Shown: one piece after another, positions 60,480 to 64,000 of the stretch
How the letters are laid out: each line of letters begins with the position of its first letter
Position numbering within the stretch: position 1 is the first letter of the stretch
NCBI GenBank assembly: GCA_024235135.1
Contig: JACKMZ010000001.1
Span: forward strand, 591,501 to 655,500
From: Gammaproteobacteria bacterium
Lineage (GTDB): Bacteria; Pseudomonadota; Gammaproteobacteria; Competibacterales; Competibacteraceae
Direction: 5' to 3'
Length of the DNA: 64,000 nucleotides
Translations under genes and position numbers: made by a program
The notes under the pieces: generated by a model
What the model saw: the letters and a program-made list of their open reading frames with translations, nothing else
What the model was told of the DNA's origin: nothing
Database searches by the model: none

Positions 60480-61462
60480 CGGAGTCAGACGTCCTCGGTT
60501 CGGCGTCGCCTCGGGTGGTGACCGTCGCCTTGAATCCGGCGCTGGACCACACCATTGAGTTCGCCGGCCTGCAACTGGGCTCGGTGAATCGGGCCTTGCG
60601 AATGCAGGTCGATGTGGGGGGCAAGGCGATCAACGTGGCCTCTTGTTTGGCCGACTTCGGGGTCCATGTGGCCGTCACCGGTCAACTCGGCCGGGACAAC
60701 GCCGCCCTGTTCGAGGAGTGGTTCCAGCGCAAGCGGATCGCCAATCACTGCGGCTATCTCGATGGCCTCACGCGCGTCAACACCAAGCTGGTCGATACCG
60801 TCAGCGGCGACACCACGGATCTCAATATGCCAGGGCCGGAACTGACTCCCGACGCCGCCGGGGATCTGCTGGAACACGTGCTGCGCAGCCTCGATCGGTT
60901 GAGCGAGCGGACGCCGTGGGTCGTATTGTCCGGCAGTCTGCCGCCGGGTATGCCCGTCGATGCCTACGCCGTCATCACGCGGCGGGTGCAGGCCGCGGGT
61001 GCGGCCGTCTTGCTCGATACCAGCGGCGCGCCGCTGCGGGCCGCCCTGACGGCCGGGCCGCGCCTGATCAAACCCAACCGGCATGAATTGGCGGAACTGG
61101 TGGGCGAGCCGCTGGAAACCCTGGAGGCCACGGTTGCCGCCGGACGGGCTCTGCTCAGGGGCGAGCATGCTCCCGAGACGGTGGTGGTATCGCTGGGCGC
61201 GGACGGTGCGTTGTTCCTCAACGGCGAACAGGCGTTGCACGCTTTGCCGGCGCCGGTGACGGTCCGCAGCACCGTCGGCGCGGGCGACGCCATGGTGGCT
61301 GGACTGATCGTGGCCCGGCTCGATAATCTGCCGCTGCGGGCCACCGCCCGACTGGCGACGGCTTTTTCCGCCGCCAAATTGACCCGACTCGGACCCTATC
61401 TCCCGCCGCCGGAGCAGGTCCGCGCCATCGCCGGGCAGATCAGCGTGCTGCCCATCGACTGA
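60476..61462 (+). CDS. PfkB-family sugar kinase, 1-phosphofructokinase type
   Basis: A 328-residue ribokinase-fold kinase beginning at GTG within GTGA of the uppP stop. It opens VTVALNPALDHTIEF and has VGGKAINVASCLADFGVHVA, SGSLPPGMPVD, the KPNRHELAEL segment, and the anion-hole motif TVGAGDAMVAGL with catalytic Asp. The closest families are FruK/PfkB (phosphorylating fructose 1-phosphate or 6-phosphate) and LacC. No fructose PTS gene is adjacent, so fructose 6-phosphate or another substrate is plausible. Confidence 0.9.
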   Translation: MTESDVLGSASPRVVTVALNPALDHTIEFAGLQLGSVNRALRMQVDVGGKAINVASCLADFGVHVAVTGQLGRDNAALFEEWFQRKRIANHCGYLDGLTRVNTKLVDTVSGDTTDLNMPGPELTPDAAGDLLEHVLRSLDRLSERTPWVVLSGSLPPGMPVDAYAVITRRVQAAGAAVLLDTSGAPLRAALTAGPRLIKPNRHELAELVGEPLETLEATVAAGRALLRGEHAPETVVVSLGADGALFLNGEQALHALPAPVTVRSTVGAGDAMVAGLIVARLDNLPLRATARLATAFSAAKLTRLGPYLPPPEQVRAIAGQISVLPID

Positions 61463-61650
61463 GGACGCCTTATAACGTCCCATCCAGATGGATTATCGCG
61501 CATCGTGCGGCGGCGCCTGCGCAACGACGCGTAATTCCACTATCCTAGAGCAATCAGCTGTTACCGACTGGAACGTTCTTGAAAAGAAACCCCCGCAAGA
61601 GCGGACTGCACCACGCCGTTACCCTCCCATCCCGTAGCTGAGCTCCGCGT

Positions 61651-62523
61651 ATGCCATCGGAAATCCAAATAGCCACTCGTTATCTACGCCTCGCCGCCCG
61701 TGCTTGGGGACCGGACGAGGGTTTGCCGGTGCTGGCTCTGCACGGCTGGCTGGATAACGCCGCGAGTTTCGATCTGTTGGCGCCCTTGCTCCCGGAAATC
61801 AGGCTGATCGCCCTGGATTTGCCGGGTCATGGACTGTCGGGGTGGCGGCCCCCCGGCATGCACTACCATTTCATCGACTTCATCGCCGATGTGGTTGCGG
61901 CGGCCGATGCCCTGCACTGGGATCGCTTTGCCTTGTTGGGGCATTCCCTGGGGGCGGGCATCTCCAGTTTCGTGGCGGCCACCATTCCCGAGCGCATCAC
62001 CCATCTGGGCTTGATCGAAGGACTGGGGCCGTTGTCCGGCGATCCTAGCGAAGGTCCACGGCAACTGGCCCGATCGCTGAGTCAGATGGACGATCTGGAA
62101 CAGAAGAATCCGCCGGTGTATGGCAGTCTGAAAGAGGCGATCCTCGCCCGCCATGAAGGAAGCGATTTAACCCGCTCGGCGGCGGCGATCATCACGGCGC
62201 GCGGCACTCAGCCGGTGGCCAAGGGCGTGAGTTGGCGCAGCGATCCACGGCTGACTTTCAAGTCGCCGATCTATCTGACCGAGGAGCAGGTGCTGGCCTT
62301 CCTAGGCGCCATCCAGGCGCCTACCCTGCTGATCCGGGGGGAGAAGGGCTATCTGATCAATCGCGCGTTCATGACCGAACGCTTCCGCCGCGTGCCCCAG
62401 TTGGAAATGCGGATGTTGCCTGGCGGGCATCATCTGCATCTGGAGGAACCCGAGCCGATTGCCGCGGCCCTCGCGGAGTTCTACCGTTCGGCGGCCGGTT
62501 CACCCCTGGAAACGAGCGGGTGA
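61651..62523 (+). CDS. Alpha/beta hydrolase
   Basis: A 290-residue cytosolic enzyme. LALHGWLDNAASFDLLAPLL provides the oxyanion region, the nucleophile Ser is in LLGHSLGAGISSFVA (about residue 98), the acid is probably in TLLIRGEKGYLINR, and the histidine in MLPGGHHLHLEEPE. It resembles the MhpC/EstB group of small-ester hydrolases. The substrate is unknown. It lies convergent to the PqaA-like gene; a 188-bp gap without features precedes it. Confidence 0.9.
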   Translation: MPSEIQIATRYLRLAARAWGPDEGLPVLALHGWLDNAASFDLLAPLLPEIRLIALDLPGHGLSGWRPPGMHYHFIDFIADVVAAADALHWDRFALLGHSLGAGISSFVAATIPERITHLGLIEGLGPLSGDPSEGPRQLARSLSQMDDLEQKNPPVYGSLKEAILARHEGSDLTRSAAAIITARGTQPVAKGVSWRSDPRLTFKSPIYLTEEQVLAFLGAIQAPTLLIRGEKGYLINRAFMTERFRRVPQLEMRMLPGGHHLHLEEPEPIAAALAEFYRSAAGSPLETSG

Positions 62524-62540
62524 ACCGGGCCGATCCCGTC

Positions 62541-63275
62541 TTATTGCCAATGTCCCGCAAGCGGTAGGCGTTCGTTGCTAGCCTCGCCGAAATCGAAGCC
62601 GATTTCCGCATAACCCGACGTGTTGCTGTTGCGCAGCAGGAAGGTCGATGTGCTCGGTCGGTACAAGCCGACGCTGTCGACGCCATCGCCATCCCAATCG
62701 CCGACCACGGGCAGCCAGCCGGCGCCGGGCGCGCCGTAGGCCACGGCGATTTCCGCGTAACCTTCGGTATTGCTGTTGCGCAGCAGAAAGACCGCCGTCT
62801 CGGGGTTGTACAGCCCGATGGTATCGACGCCGTCGCCGTTCCAGTCGCCCGCCACCGGTAGCCAGCCCGCGCCGGGGGCGCCATAGGGGAAGGCGATGTT
62901 GGCAAAGCCGGCGTCGTTGCGGTTGCGAAGATGAAAGACCGACGCGACCGGATCGTACAACCCGATGGTATCGACGCCGTCGCCGTTCCAGTCGCCGGCT
63001 ACCGGCAACCAGCCCATTCCGGGCGGACCGTAGGGGAAGTTGATGTCGCCATCGTCGCCTTCCTCGTTGAAATTGCGCAGATGGAACGCGGCGGCGTCCG
63101 GTTGATACAGGCCGACGGTGTCGAAGCCGTTGTTGTTCCAATCGCCGACCACCGGCCGCCAACCGCTGTCGGGCGATCCGAAGCTGAAGCTGATGTCGGG
63201 CCGGCCGGCGATGTTGGCCTTGCGAATATCGAAGCGGCCGAAGTCGGGATAATAAAGCCCCAGACGGCTCCACCG
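62541..63275. repeat. Five tandem 147-150 bp repeats in the PqaA-like gene
   Basis: The coding end consists of five 49-50 residue units, each GLYxPxxxxFxLRNxN followed by GWxPVxGDWNxDGxD. Near-identical DNA blocks recur, for example around 62674, 62821, 62968 and 63118, giving steps of 147, 147 and 150. The last unit is cut short at AGHWQ. High DNA identity between units 3 and 4 indicates recent duplication or conversion. Confidence 0.88.
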
Positions 63276-64000
63276 CTTGGTAGCGGGCGTGCACTCGGTG
63301 CCGGCGAAGGGCAGCGTATCGGGCGTGACCCGTATGTCGGTGGTGTAAATCTGATCCGGCTTCAGCGTGCCGCCGGATGCATAGGTCAATTCCACGAAGA
63401 AGGCGCTCCAGCCTTTGTCGGGCGGCAGGATGAAACCGTCGTAAATGCCTCCGCCGATGTCCTGCAATTCCGTACTGGTGTAGGCTTCGCCAATGGCCTC
63501 CAGGCGGAAATCCCGCGCGTTGGGATTGGCGGCGTGCCACAGCAACGCCTTGTCCGGTTTCGTCTGGGCTTGTACGCGGATGGAACCGTCGTTTTCCAGG
63601 GTCCAACTGTATTGCGGCGGGGAATTGTTTTGTAACACGTCGTCGATCCAGGACAGCGCCGAAAGAATGACCTCGGCGTTCTGGGCATGATCGGTGTTGG
63701 GCGAATAACGCAGCAGTTTGGGTTCTGGCAGGTCGGCGTAATAGAACTGCGAGGAATCCGGCAGAAAGAACTGATCGCCCGCCGAGTTGGCGATGAACTT
63801 GGGCATCGTGAAACGGTCGCGGTACTCGTAAGGGTCGATGATTTTCAATAAATCCTGACCGGCGGACGTTTCCAGTCGGCAGGGAATGTCGAATTCAACG
63901 TAGTCCTGCACGGCGGGGGAATAAAAGCCGTAGGCGCCCCAGTGATGGATAAACTGTTCGTCCAGGTTCAGCATGTCGATGGAGGCGGGCGCGATACCGG
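62541..64000 (-). CDS. PqaA-like (PhoPQ-activated) protein with C-terminal repeats, 5' truncated by window
   Basis: A fragment of at least 486 residues open through the right edge. The first part matches PhoPQ-activated pathogenicity-related proteins of the alpha/beta hydrolase fold: FTMPKFIANSAGDQFFLPDSS holds the acid and RYSPNTDHAQ the histidine, with the Ser nucleophile outside the window. After about residue 240 come five 49-residue repeats (GLYxP...FxLRN...GWLPVAGDWNGDG). Their DG-rich turns look like calcium-binding FG-GAP/VCBS units. Export is likely but the signal is not in the window. Confidence 0.83.
   Translation of the reverse strand, partial: GIAPASIDMLNLDEQFIHHWGAYGFYSPAVQDYVEFDIPCRLETSAGQDLLKIIDPYEYRDRFTMPKFIANSAGDQFFLPDSSQFYYADLPEPKLLRYSPNTDHAQNAEVILSALSWIDDVLQNNSPPQYSWTLENDGSIRVQAQTKPDKALLWHAANPNARDFRLEAIGEAYTSTELQDIGGGIYDGFILPPDKGWSAFFVELTYASGGTLKPDQIYTTDIRVTPDTLPFAGTECTPATKRWSRLGLYYPDFGRFDIRKANIAGRPDISFSFGSPDSGWRPVVGDWNNNGFDTVGLYQPDAAAFHLRNFNEEGDDGDINFPYGPPGMGWLPVAGDWNGDGVDTIGLYDPVASVFHLRNRNDAGFANIAFPYGAPGAGWLPVAGDWNGDGVDTIGLYNPETAVFLLRNSNTEGYAEIAVAYGAPGAGWLPVVGDWDGDGVDSVGLYRPSTSTFLLRNSNTSGYAEIGFDFGEASNERLPLAGHWQ

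Overview
The window is a dense, GC-rich stretch of bacterial chromosome, read here as gammaproteobacterial. The evidence is the gene order leuS-lptE-holA-proA-nadD-rsfS-rlmH, a riboflavin cluster headed by nrdR and closed by nusB, a ThrH-type phosphatase and an octaprenyl diphosphate synthase. A FeSII-like (Shethna II) protein with a NifA/sigma-54-type control region suggests a diazotroph. A Competibacter-like lineage fits, but that is inference and not shown by the sequence. No rRNA, CRISPR array, prophage or intact transposase was seen.

Layout. 1-7.3 kb, minus strand: the tightly packed leuS to rlmH housekeeping operon plus thrH. 7.4-9.4 kb: tRNA-Pro(CGG), ispB and a short-chain dehydrogenase. 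9.6-11.2 kb, plus: two thiol-disulfide proteins (a cytosolic DsbA-family protein and a periplasmic DsbC-like one). 11.7-16.1 kb, plus: nrdR-ribD-ribE-ribBX-ribH-nusB, closed by a bidirectional terminator. 16.3-22.5 kb: acyl-CoA dehydrogenase, penicillin-acylase family enzyme, auxin-efflux type carrier and a methyltransferase. 22.7-28.0 kb, plus: a four-gene Gld-like ABC module (ATPase, permease, GldG-like protein, DUF4340-like protein). 28.3-31.4 kb, minus: a probable restriction-modification pair whose methylase carries an N-terminal helix-turn-helix. 31.5-34.5 kb, minus: a quinone-reductase-like enzyme, a GT4 glycosyltransferase and a dehydrogenase.

34.7-37.8 kb is the most interesting part. 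A tungsten/molybdenum aldehyde:ferredoxin oxidoreductase family gene (minus) is divergent from two [2Fe-2S] ferredoxin genes (plus), the second resembling Azotobacter FeSII. The intergenic region has one TGT-N10-ACA element in the middle and a sigma-54-like -24/-12 promoter facing each way, so both sides look like members of a nitrogen-fixation regulon.

38-44.3 kb: a ClC antiporter, a small unknown gene, a SulP transporter, a 115-bp element with terminal inverted repeats, and an AT-rich acyltransferase that looks transferred. 44.4-48 kb, minus: a PhoX/DUF839 protein and a di-haem cytochrome-like protein, preceded by three GTCA half-sites at exact 11-bp steps (a PhoB box). 48.3-54.3 kb, plus: a TonB receptor, a YfiR/DUF4154-like periplasmic protein, a hybrid histidine kinase with Hpt domain and a REC-GGDEF regulator, probably one signalling operon ending in c-di-GMP. 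54.5-61.5 kb: an Att-like ABC export module (ATPase, FtsX-type permease, AttH-like lipocalin) interrupted by an inverted hydrolase gene, then uppP and a PfkB-family kinase with overlapping starts. 61.6-64 kb: an alpha/beta hydrolase and the 3' part of a PqaA-like gene ending in five tandem 49-residue repeats.

Coordinates come from reading frames and visible ribosome-binding sites. Family names come from motif recognition, without database searches.
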